From assembly GCF_002803155.1 (NCBI RefSeq), contig NZ_NNBP01000024.1, positions 62,001 to 126,000 of the forward strand: a stretch of DNA of 64,000 nt, written 5' to 3'. The notes under the pieces were generated by a model. It was not told where the DNA came from. It made no database searches and saw only the letters and a list, made by a program, of their open reading frames with translations. Position numbers and translations under genes: made by a program. Below are positions 7,970 through 14,923 of the stretch, one piece after another (position 1 is the first letter of the stretch; each line of letters begins with the position of its first letter). Source of the stretch: Streptomyces sp. CB02959. Its GTDB lineage: Bacteria; Actinomycetota; Actinomycetes; Streptomycetales; Streptomycetaceae.

Positions 7970-9496
7970 CGGTTCACCTCCGCTCGCGCGGAGTGGACTC
8001 CCGGCCGGAGGTCGGGGTCGACGGCGTCTCCGGTTCACCTCCGCTCGCGCGGAGTGGACCACCTCGCGGGGCTTAACCATGTCTGTGTGGACGGTTCACC
8101 TCCGCTCGCGCGGAGTGGCCTCCGGGCCCAGGGAGTTCGAGTGCGACTCCCGCGGTTCACCTCCGCTCGCGCAGAGTGGACCTCGTAACCCTGACGTGGG
8201 TGATCGTGATTGGCGGTTCACCTCCGCTCGCGCGGAGTGGACATGGACACCGGCGCCGGGGCGGCAGCCGGGACCGGTTCACCTCCGCTCACGCGGAGTG
8301 GACGCCGCGGCCGGTCCGCCCGCGGGGGGGGGGCGCCGACGGTACGCGCGGAGTGGACTACCTCTCCCAGGACGTACAGGGCCCCCAGCTCGGTTCACCT
8401 CCGCTTGCGCGGAGCGGTCCCCTCGGGGCCCTTGCCGAAGCGGATGCCGGGCGGTTCACCTCCGCTCGCGCGGAGTGGACCCGATCACGACGTACGAGGG
8501 GCACCGCAACGTCGGTTCACCTCCGCTCGCGCGGAGTGGGCGGCCGCTGCCGCGAGCCACGCCGGCAGTCCGTCGGTTCACCTCCGCCTGCGCAGAGTGG
8601 ACGTCCACCTCGGGCGTCAGCGGCCCCGCCGTCGCGGTTCACCTCCGCTCGTGCAGAGTGGACCGCCGCGGCGGCTTCTTCTTCGCCGGGCGTCCGGTTC
8701 ACCTCCGCTCGCGCAGAGTGGACTGCTCGGGTGCGACGACAACGACCCGGTGGCCCGGTTCACCTCCGCTCGCGCGGAGTGGACCTGAGGAGGTCCTGCT
8801 GGTCGAGGACGGGGATCGGTTCACCTCCGCTCGCGCAGAGTGGACATCGTGCTGCTCCCGAGAGCGTCTGCCGCCTCTGGTTCACCTCCGCTCGCGCGGA
8901 GTGGACTCCAGACGCAGCCGCAGGGTGTTGACGACCGACGGTTCACCTCCGCTCGCGCGGAGTGGACATCACCGAGGTGTGCCGGACGCTGACCGACGAC
9001 GGTTCACCTCCGCTCGCGCGGAGTGGACTCCGTGCCGGGGCACTTCGGTGTCCCCCACACCGGTTCACCTCCGCTCGGGCGGAGTGGACCGTTAGGTCCG
9101 CACGAAGCAAGTGTCAAGATACGGTTCACCTCCGCTCGCGCGGAGTGGACTTCACCGCGTCCGGGAAGATCGATGACGCCGACGGTTCACCTCCGCTCGC
9201 GCGGAGTGGACCCGCCGCCCTCCGCTGCCGCGCCGCCATACAGCGGTTCACCTCCGCTCGCGCGGAGTGGACGTCGACACCACGCCCTACGGGCTGCGCT
9301 TCACCGGTTCACCTCCGCTCGCGCGGAGTGGACGTGACCACCTCGTCCATCGCTTGTAGCACGGACGGTTCACCTCCGATCGAGCGGAGTGGACATCCGC
9401 TCCCAAGTACGCGACACCGACGCCGGTTCACCTCCGTATTCGCCGCCCACCACGCAGCTGACTACCTCGGTTCACCTCCGCTTGCGCGGAATGGAC
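7970..9496 (-). CRISPR. Type I-E CRISPR array 1, 26 repeat units, transcribed right to left
   Basis: Repeats of 29 bp with 61-bp period. In crRNA orientation they read GTCCACTCCGCGCGAG followed by CGGAGGTGAACCG. The 5-bp stem CTCCG/CGGAG and the 8-base handle GTGAACCG are those of I-E systems. Starts (plus coordinates): 7970, 8031, 8092, 8153, 8214, 8275, 8340 (19-bp remnant), 8391, 8452, 8513, 8574, 8635, 8695, 8756, 8817, 8878, 8939, 9000, 9061, 9122, 9183, 9244, 9305, 9366, 9424 (13-bp remnant), 9468. Many repeats carry GCAGAG instead of GCGGAG. The handle orientation and the conserved leader block at 9497-9530 place the leader on the right, beside cas6e. The leader-proximal end is the most decayed. 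Confidence 0.97.
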
Positions 9497-9578
9497 TCTT
9501 CCTGACCTGCGATTCTAGGAGGACTTTGCATTTTCTTTCTGGGGGTGTGCGCCGCGCGTGGAGCGGCGGCGGGGTGTG
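9497..9578 (-). promoter_or_regulatory. Leader of CRISPR array 1
   Basis: On the minus strand the 34 bases before the first repeat read TGCAAAG, 14 variable bases, then CAGGTCAGGAAGA. The same arrangement with identical spacing precedes array 2. Further upstream is an A+T-rich AGAAAGAAAATGC stretch. The leader fills the whole gap between the cas6e stop and the array. Confidence 0.8.
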
Positions 9579-10253
9579 TCATGTGGTGGTCCTTGCGGGG
9601 GCGATGGTGAGGAGGCCGCAGCCGTACGCCTTGCCGCGGCCGATGCCTTCGGTGATCTTCTGGCGGAGGAGGTCGGGGTCGGTGATAGTGGCGGATCCGT
9701 CGAAGCGGGTACGGGCGTGGTGTATGCGCTGCGGGCTGCCTGACTGGTCGGGCTGGCGGGTGGCCTGGGCGGCGTCGAGGGGGCGGGAGTGGAGGGTGAG
9801 GGCTTTGAGGCCGGCGGCGTCGGCTTGTCGGGTCCACCATTCGTCGGCGTGGGCGCCGGTGAGGGGGACGACGGCGGGGAGGTTGTACAGGGCACGGGTG
9901 GTGGCGCCGGGTTTGCGAACGGGGCTGGCGGCGCAGCGGTAGCGGATGGACAGGCCGGGTTTGAGGGCGTCGAGGAGGGCGTCGAGGGGGCGGCTTTGAT
10001 GGGTGCCGTAGCCCTCGGGGAGTCGGGTGAGGTCAGGCTGGTGGGTGCTTTGCAGGAGGATGTGCGGCCCGGTGTGAGTGTCGTCGATGCGGAAGAGGAC
10101 GCCGAAGCGGGCGCGGGGGTCGGGGCCGGCGTCGGAGGGATACAGGGACATCAGGCGGCGGTGCAGGTTCATGGCCGTGTTGCGCCCGGCTAGGTCACGG
10201 CGTACCTCGGGGGAGCGGGGGTTGGGGATGATGCGGGTCAGCCAGACGCTCAA
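9579..10253 (-). CDS. cas6e: Cas6e, pre-crRNA endoribonuclease of Cascade
   Basis: 224 residues, usual size for CasE/Cas6e. It cuts the repeat RNA after the CTCCG/CGGAG stem and stays on the crRNA 3' hairpin. The catalytic His is probably H31 in NLHRRLMSLYP, which fits the family position. The C-terminal Gly-rich loop GIGRGKAYGCGLL (about 203-215) is diagnostic. It starts 4 bases inside the end of cas5 (ATGA overlap). In complete I-E operons cas1 and cas2 follow, but here the array 1 leader begins directly after the stop codon. Confidence 0.97.
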   Translation of the reverse strand: MSVWLTRIIPNPRSPEVRRDLAGRNTAMNLHRRLMSLYPSDAGPDPRARFGVLFRIDDTHTGPHILLQSTHQPDLTRLPEGYGTHQSRPLDALLDALKPGLSIRYRCAASPVRKPGATTRALYNLPAVVPLTGAHADEWWTRQADAAGLKALTLHSRPLDAAQATRQPDQSGSPQRIHHARTRFDGSATITDPDLLRQKITEGIGRGKAYGCGLLTIAPARTTT

Positions 10254-11074
10254 CGGGAGCTCGCTTCGGGTTGGTTGAGGTAGGTGGTGAGGCTGTTGAG
10301 GTGGTCGGTGCCGAGGCCGGTGTGCTGGTCGGCGGGCAGGTGGAGGACACGCCGGTAGAGGGGGCGGGCGCGGTAGGTGCGGTGGCGTGGGTGGAAGCTG
10401 AGCGGCTGGTCGTTGACCTCGCCGGCCGGGTGGGCTTCGGCTTCGGTGCCGGGGTCGGCGATGCTGTCGGGTGCAGGCAGGTGGTGGAGGGGCTGGTCGG
10501 AGAGGAAGTCGATGCCGCGTGTGCTGCCTTGGGGGCGGGGGGCGGCAATGGGCAGGTGGATGAGGTGGTGCAGGACGTTGTGGAAGCGCCCGAGGAGGAG
10601 GGGGCCTTCGGGTGGGCAGGATCGGCGGCCCAGGTAGGGGGGCCAGTGCGGGGCGGCGAGACCCCCGGCGACTCGGTCGAGCAGATCGGTGTCGCCGCCC
10701 GGGGTGGTGAGAGCGAGGGTGAAGGCGGCGTCGGCGAGGTAGGTACGGTGGGTCAGGAGGGTGGCGGTGTCGCCGCTGCGTTTCTTGCCCTCGGCGGTGG
10801 TGACGGTGGCTTTGGCCGGCAGGCCGCCGCCGACGGTGTGCAGGTCGCGCAGGAGTACGCCGGGCCGATCGGCGCGGATCGTGATCGACAGCCGGACGAG
10901 GTCGTCGGGGCTCTCGCTGCGGTGGCGGCCCAGGGCGGCGGCGAGCAGCCCGATGACGCCGGAGCGGGTGGGGAAGCCGGCGGTGTCGCGTTCGTTGAAG
11001 TGGCTGCGCTCGCCCCAGGACTGCAGGGGGCCGGCAAGGCGCAGCAGCAGCCCCGGTTGTGTGGTGGTGGTCAC
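10250..11074 (-). CDS. cas5e: Cas5e, Cascade subunit binding the crRNA 5' handle
   Basis: 274 residues. The N-terminal LLLRLAGPLQSWG (about 9-20) and FPTRSGVIGLLAAALG (about 34-49) are hallmarks of CasD/Cas5e. It caps the crRNA 5' handle (GUGAACCG here) and contacts Cse1. The C-terminal part, rich in His/Pro/Arg, is somewhat longer than in the E. coli protein, typical of actinobacterial forms. It lies between cas7 (43-base gap) and cas6e (4-base overlap) in the Cascade operon. Confidence 0.97.
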   Translation of the reverse strand: MTTTTQPGLLLRLAGPLQSWGERSHFNERDTAGFPTRSGVIGLLAAALGRHRSESPDDLVRLSITIRADRPGVLLRDLHTVGGGLPAKATVTTAEGKKRSGDTATLLTHRTYLADAAFTLALTTPGGDTDLLDRVAGGLAAPHWPPYLGRRSCPPEGPLLLGRFHNVLHHLIHLPIAAPRPQGSTRGIDFLSDQPLHHLPAPDSIADPGTEAEAHPAGEVNDQPLSFHPRHRTYRARPLYRRVLHLPADQHTGLGTDHLNSLTTYLNQPEASSR

Positions 11075-11117
11075 TGGTGGACCCTCCTTGCTGCGGGCCT
11101 CGTTGAGAGGTTTGTGG

Positions 11118-12296
11118 TCACTGCTGGACCTCGGTGGTGGGGGTGAGGGCGGCGTCCAGAGCGGTGGTGATCAGGTCGTCGAAGGAGTCGCGGCGCTCGC
11201 CGAGGCTGGTGAGGTCCTTGGTTTCCAGGCTGGCCCAGCCGGAGGTGAGGAGGCCGCGGGTGCCCAGCAGGGTGTTGGCGGCGTCGGCGTAGGCGGTGAG
11301 CTGGATGCGGGAGTTCTCGGCGAAGCCGCCCTGTGGGCTGGCCTGGACGGGCTTTTCGAAGGCGGCTGCGTACGACAGGGGGCGGTCGGTGCGTACGGAG
11401 ATGTGGACCAGGTCGGGGATGGTGTGCGGGGCGGTGGAGTTCTTCTTGGCCTGGGGAAGGGAGGTGATGAAGGATGTCAGGAACGCGGCGGTCAGGTCGC
11501 GGGCGGCTGTGTTCTGGTCACCGATGTTGGCGATCAGGTCGCGCAGGTCGACGGTGGCGTAGCGGTAGAAGGTGCCGGCGCTGAACTCGGCGTGGCCCAT
11601 GTGGCCGCTGCCAGTGGCGTCGTCCCACACGGCGGTGACGTCGTCGACGGCGGAGAAGTAGTCGAGTTCGACGTCGGTTTCGTGGGTCGTCAAGGCGTGG
11701 GCGACCTGGACGGCTCCGTCCACGCCGGCGTCGTCGATCTCGGCGAGCATCCGTCCGAAGAGGTTGATGACGCCGTTGCGGGACCGGAGCACGGCTTCCA
11801 CCTCGCGAGCGGGCAGGATGCTCTTGTCGGCGGGCTTTTTGATGTCCTTGGCTTGTTCGAGAGCGTCGCGGTGCTGTTCGGCGAGGTCGGCCAGCTCGGT
11901 GACCGCGGCCTGCGGCACGTACACCATCGCGTTGGTCAGCACCTTGTTGGGGACGGTCTGCTTGGCCTCGCCGGGTGCCTTGGCGAGTTCGAACTTGATG
12001 CCGCTGGCCGCCGCGGTGTGGCCGCCGGCGCGCTGGGCCAGCTCGGTGGGCCAGCCGCGGTGCTCCAGTTCGCGGGTGACGCGTTCGCCGATGCGGCGGG
12101 TGCGCAGCGCGGCCTCGCCGATGTGGTCTTCGAAGACGGTGCGGATGGCGCGCTTCCAGGACTGACTGCTGACGCGGGTGCGCAGGGTGTTGCCGTACTG
12201 CACGGTCTTGACGGAGTTGGTGTCGTCCCGGTTGAGGTTGGCGAAGGGGACGGACTGCAGGACGTGGATGTCGATGAAGCGGGCGGGTGCGGACAT
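11118..12296 (-). CDS. cas7e: Cas7e (CasC), Cascade backbone subunit
   Basis: 392 residues. It opens with FIDIHVLQSVPFANLNRDD followed by SVKTVQYGNTLRTRVSSQSWKRA, the typical RAMP-fold start of CasC/Cse4. Six copies polymerise along the crRNA spacer, and each thumb flips out every sixth base. Residues about 200-215 (INLFGRMLAEIDDAGVDGAVQ) and the later QGGFAENSRIQLTAYADAA are also family-typical. Length is slightly above the E. coli protein. It sits 67 bases after cse2. Confidence 0.97.
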   Translation of the reverse strand: MSAPARFIDIHVLQSVPFANLNRDDTNSVKTVQYGNTLRTRVSSQSWKRAIRTVFEDHIGEAALRTRRIGERVTRELEHRGWPTELAQRAGGHTAAASGIKFELAKAPGEAKQTVPNKVLTNAMVYVPQAAVTELADLAEQHRDALEQAKDIKKPADKSILPAREVEAVLRSRNGVINLFGRMLAEIDDAGVDGAVQVAHALTTHETDVELDYFSAVDDVTAVWDDATGSGHMGHAEFSAGTFYRYATVDLRDLIANIGDQNTAARDLTAAFLTSFITSLPQAKKNSTAPHTIPDLVHISVRTDRPLSYAAAFEKPVQASPQGGFAENSRIQLTAYADAANTLLGTRGLLTSGWASLETKDLTSLGERRDSFDDLITTALDAALTPTTEVQQ

Positions 12297-12363
12297 GAGG
12301 GTTCCTCGTTCCTTGGGCGTGTGGAGGTGCGAGATAGGGGCGGTGTGACGGCTGGCTTCTGGG

Positions 12364-13059
12364 TCACGCGGTGGTGTTGGGGTTCTCTGCTTCGCCTTGG
12401 TCGGTGCTCTGTGCGTGCTCGTGCAGGGCCCGGGTGCGCTGGAGGTAGTAGTGCTGCAGCCAGCGTCGGGAGATCTTTCCGGAGTGGGTGGGCCAGGCGA
12501 TGAGGTCGGACAGCAGCTGGGCCCAGTCGATGGGTACGTCTACCTCGCGCAGGTACCTGACGGCGGCGGGCAGGTGCCGGTGCAGGCCGTTGAGGCTCTG
12601 CCGTGTTAGCAGATTCAGCCGGGACTCGGCTGTGGACTCCCTGATCTCCCGCTCTCGACCGGGACTTTCGATCACGGCGAGTGCGAACGCGAGGCCGAGA
12701 CTTGTGCCGTAGCGAGGTGCGGGTGTCTCCTGCGAAGCCGCGGAATCCGGATCAGCTGCGGGATCCGTTTCCGGGGTGTCCGGGGTGGCGTAGCTGTTGC
12801 GGGGCTGTGCGGCGATCATCGCCGCCACCGCGTAGTACGCCCTCTGCTCGGATTCCAGTACCTGTCCGTTTTGGGGCAGCCAGGGAGCGACGAAGCGATG
12901 CATGCGGGGCACGTCGTCGAGGTCACGGCGCAGTCCGCTGCGCAGCGCGATACGGGCTCCGGGATCGTCTCTGCACAGTTCCTCGATCCAGCGGGTATAG
13001 GCGACAAGTCGACGGCGTCGGGCGGCAGTTCGCTCATCGGCGGCGGTCTGGGTGGTCAT
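12364..13059 (-). CDS. cse2: Cse2 (CasB), Cascade small subunit
   Basis: 231 residues from the ATG at 13059, chosen because GAAAGG precedes it by 7 bases; the open frame runs on to 13182 without support. Helical, basic protein with WIEELCRDDPGARIALRSGLRRDLDDVP near the N-terminus, the usual Cse2 signature region. A linker of Pro/Ala/Asp around 100-120 is followed by LGLAFALAVIESPG and a C-terminal HYYLQRTRALHEH helix. Two copies form the belly of Cascade and stabilise the R-loop. It starts 43 bases after the cse1 stop. Confidence 0.93.
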   Translation of the reverse strand: MTTQTAADERTAARRRRLVAYTRWIEELCRDDPGARIALRSGLRRDLDDVPRMHRFVAPWLPQNGQVLESEQRAYYAVAAMIAAQPRNSYATPDTPETDPAADPDSAASQETPAPRYGTSLGLAFALAVIESPGREREIRESTAESRLNLLTRQSLNGLHRHLPAAVRYLREVDVPIDWAQLLSDLIAWPTHSGKISRRWLQHYYLQRTRALHEHAQSTDQGEAENPNTTA

Positions 13060-13102
13060 CCATGGCCTTTCTTTGGTGAGGGAATCGGTGACGGCGTTGC
13101 CG

Positions 13103-14686
13103 TCATGCGGCCTGTGCGTTTGCCGCTTTCTTGCGTACGCCGCCGAACAGTTCGATGCGGGCGTTGGAGACCGCCTTTGCACCGCGCTGGGTACGGGTGA
13201 TGGAGGCGGTCACCGTCTCGTACGCGTCGATGGCCAGCCGCAGGAACGCGGCACGGGCCGCGGCCGGGTCGAGACCGGCGCTCGGCTCCTGGTCGGTGCG
13301 ATCGAGCCGATGGAAGCGGCTCCAGAACTCGGTCTCGGCAGCCGGCCAGTAGCGGGCTGCGGCCTCGGCCGCCCAGGTATCGCCCTTGGCTTTTGCGTCG
13401 TCCGTGTACTCGGCCCAGGCGCGCTTGACAGCGCGTTCCAGGCGGCGTCCGTGCAACTCGCCGAGCTGCCGCATTCGCCCCACGGCCGGCGCGGTCGCGT
13501 GTGCCTTCTCCTCCACGAAGCCGAGGACGGGGGGTGTAGCGGCATCGACGAACTGCATGTCCTTGGCCTGGCCTTCCTGCTCGAAACCCAGTGCCCGCAC
13601 CTGCAGCTCTTCGGAGACCTCGCTCGCGTATTCGAATACCTTGGGGCGCCGGGGTTGGGCAGTGCCGGGCGGCTCTTTGAGCAGTAGGGCGTCCAGGTCC
13701 CGCCACAGCGCGCGCCGGGAGTCCGCCGGGCGCGGGTAACGGTTGCCCTGCTGACTGACCTGCCAGATCAGGTAGTTGTCGTCGCGGGGGATACGGCCGG
13801 CGCGGTACGCCCAGGTGATGTACGCGTCCCGTACCAGCTCCGGGTTCTTCTCGTCCGGGACGAGCAGCAGGGCGTGCTGGGAGCACGCGGTCAGCCGCGA
13901 ACATGGGCCACTGGGCAGGCGTGGTGCCTCATCCGGGTCGGGCAGTTCCTCCCATTCCCAAGGGCACGGGTCCTCCTCCCGCTGTACGGTCTGCTCTGGC
14001 TGGATCAAGCCCGCCAGCAGCGTCTCGAAGAGGGTGTTGCCCTCGGGATGGTAGGAGAGGGCTGTGCGCAGCGGGCCTGCGGTGGTGCTGGCGGTCTTGA
14101 CCCCGTTCACTTCGCGGGCCGAGCAGCGGCCGGAGGGCCCGTAGTAGTGCCACACCAGCAGGTTCAGCACCGCTTCGGCGGCGGTGGGCAGGTCGGGGCG
14201 GGCGTCGCTGCCGTGTCGGAACCAGGCGTGCGTGTTGCCCGCCGGGCGCGTCACGATCAGCTTGTTCACTCCGGCGGTGTTGTTCGCGTCGCACTGCTCG
14301 GCTAGCCGGGCATCCTGCATCCACGGGCGGTTGCCTTCGGTGTCGTACAGGAAGAAGCGGTGCCGATAGCGGTCGGTATAGGTGTTGATCCCCTCGCGGG
14401 GGAGTTGTCCGGCGTCCAGGATGTCCAGGCGTCGTGCTGCCCAGTCGCCGGGCCTGACCTCGTCCAACCCGGTTACTCGGGCCGTGAGGGCGTACAGGAT
14501 GCGCAACAGCGCGGAGTGCGCCGGAGGATCTGCGATCGCGAGGGTGGCGATGTCGCCGCTGCGGAGCAGCAGATCCCGCAGTCCGACCCGTTCGGGATGG
14601 GCGTGCGGGCCGACTCGGGGCGTGCCGGAGGCCCAACGGACGGGGATCCACGGTTCGTCGAACAAGTTGTAAACGCTGGTCGGCAT
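13103..14686 (-). CDS. cse1: Cse1 (CasA, Cas8e), PAM-reading large subunit of Cascade
   Basis: 527 residues. MPTSVYNLFDEPWIPVRW is the standard Cse1 opening. SGDIATLAIADPPAHSALLRILYAL, then FFLYDTEGNRPWMQD, NKLIVTRPAG and LLVWHYYGPSGRCSAREV follow in family order. The C-terminal helical bundle (about 380-520) ends with RTQRGAKAVSNARIELFGGV. It recognises the PAM, contacts Cse2/Cas7 and recruits Cas3. AAGAGGAG lies 6 bases before the ATG. The gene is separated from cas3 by a 237-bp gap holding a repeat-like RNA element, so Cascade genes probably have their own promoter. Confidence 0.96.
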   Translation of the reverse strand: MPTSVYNLFDEPWIPVRWASGTPRVGPHAHPERVGLRDLLLRSGDIATLAIADPPAHSALLRILYALTARVTGLDEVRPGDWAARRLDILDAGQLPREGINTYTDRYRHRFFLYDTEGNRPWMQDARLAEQCDANNTAGVNKLIVTRPAGNTHAWFRHGSDARPDLPTAAEAVLNLLVWHYYGPSGRCSAREVNGVKTASTTAGPLRTALSYHPEGNTLFETLLAGLIQPEQTVQREEDPCPWEWEELPDPDEAPRLPSGPCSRLTACSQHALLLVPDEKNPELVRDAYITWAYRAGRIPRDDNYLIWQVSQQGNRYPRPADSRRALWRDLDALLLKEPPGTAQPRRPKVFEYASEVSEELQVRALGFEQEGQAKDMQFVDAATPPVLGFVEEKAHATAPAVGRMRQLGELHGRRLERAVKRAWAEYTDDAKAKGDTWAAEAAARYWPAAETEFWSRFHRLDRTDQEPSAGLDPAAARAAFLRLAIDAYETVTASITRTQRGAKAVSNARIELFGGVRKKAANAQAA

Positions 14687-14724
14687 CGGACTCCTCTTGC
14701 CGGGTTGCCAGTCACAATGGGGGC

Positions 14725-14785
14725 GGGGCCTCCGTAAGCGCGGAGGTGAGCCATAGGCTGCTCATGGAGCGATGTGGATCTCTCC
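14725..14785 (+). ncRNA. Solitary CRISPR-repeat-like element with pseudo-spacer (CreR/CreA-like guide candidate)
   Basis: 14725-14753 matches the array 2 repeat at 20 of 29 positions by hand count. The 5-bp stem CTCCG (14730-14734) / CGGAG (14741-14745) is exact, the loop is 6 bases as in true repeats, and the handle is GTGAGCCA instead of GTGAACCG. The 32-base pseudo-spacer is 14754-14785 and starts TAGGCTGCTCATGG. Orientation is plus, antisense to the cas operon. In the first 19 guide positions 14 match the site at 14878, with AAG just upstream of it. Known crRNA-like guides (CreA of CreTA, and CreR) direct Cascade to promoters through such partial matches. No strong promoter for this RNA is visible. 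Confidence 0.6.
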
Positions 14786-14813
14786 CCCCCCTGCCCGCGC
14801 CAGCGGGCTGACG

Positions 14814-14857
14814 CCGTCCCGGCAGTGGCGCCGGAGAACACCGTGTGCCGGGACGGC
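14814..14857. repeat. 12-bp inverted repeat in the cas3-cse1 gap
   Basis: CCGTCCCGGCA (14814-14824) pairs with TGCCGGGACGG (14846-14856), extended by one G-C pair (14813/14857), with a 21-base loop. There is no T-run. It could be an attenuator in the cse1 leader transcript or the terminator of cas3. Confidence 0.5.
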
Positions 14858-14860
14858 TGC

Positions 14861-14909
14861 TGAGTAAGTTAGATAAGTAGGCAGCCCAAGGGGCTACTAC
14901 TGCCGAGCT
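14861..14909. promoter_or_regulatory. Promoter-like segment with PAM-flanked match to the pseudo-spacer
   Basis: An A+T-rich run, TGAGTAAGTTAGATAAGTAG (14861-14880), stands out in G+C-rich surroundings. On the minus strand it gives TAACTT/TATCTA and, at 14889-14884, TTGGGC, which together could serve as a promoter toward cse1; the match to consensus is weak. AAG (14875-14877) is followed by TAGGCAGCCCAAGGGGC, matching the pseudo-spacer at positions 1-5, 7, 8, 10, 11, 13, 14, 16, 17 and 19. A bound Cascade would cover this promoter. A hairpin AGCCC-aag-GGGCT also lies here. Confidence 0.5.
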
Positions 14910-14923
14910 GTCACCCGGATGGA

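Noticed and set aside
5735..8080. 781-codon minus-strand ORF
   Set aside because: Antisense to the 731-residue HTH gene; low-complexity Arg/Pro composition and reversed codon bias.
7972..9942. Several long ORFs through array 1 with a repeating VHLRSRGVD / FTSARAEWT pattern
   Set aside because: They are translations of the CRISPR repeats; there is no ribosome binding site and the pattern follows the 61-bp period.
10761..12503. 580-codon plus-strand ORF across the cas genes
   Set aside because: Antisense of cas5/cas7/cse2; Gly/Val/Glu-rich composition typical of antisense frames in high-G+C DNA.
14712..14762. 17-codon ORF (MSSLWLTSALTEAPPPL) antisense to the pseudo-repeat, with a GGGGGGGAGAG upstream
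   Set aside because: Considered as a CreT-like toxin reading, but the spacing from the purine run to the ATG is too long and no rare-codon pair is visible. Kept only as a minor alternative.
14754..14896. Period-three mismatches between pseudo-spacer and target as a sign of a duplicated coding sequence
   Set aside because: Neither copy lies in a supported gene, and the match stops after 19 positions; three of the five mismatches coincide with flipped-out guide positions.
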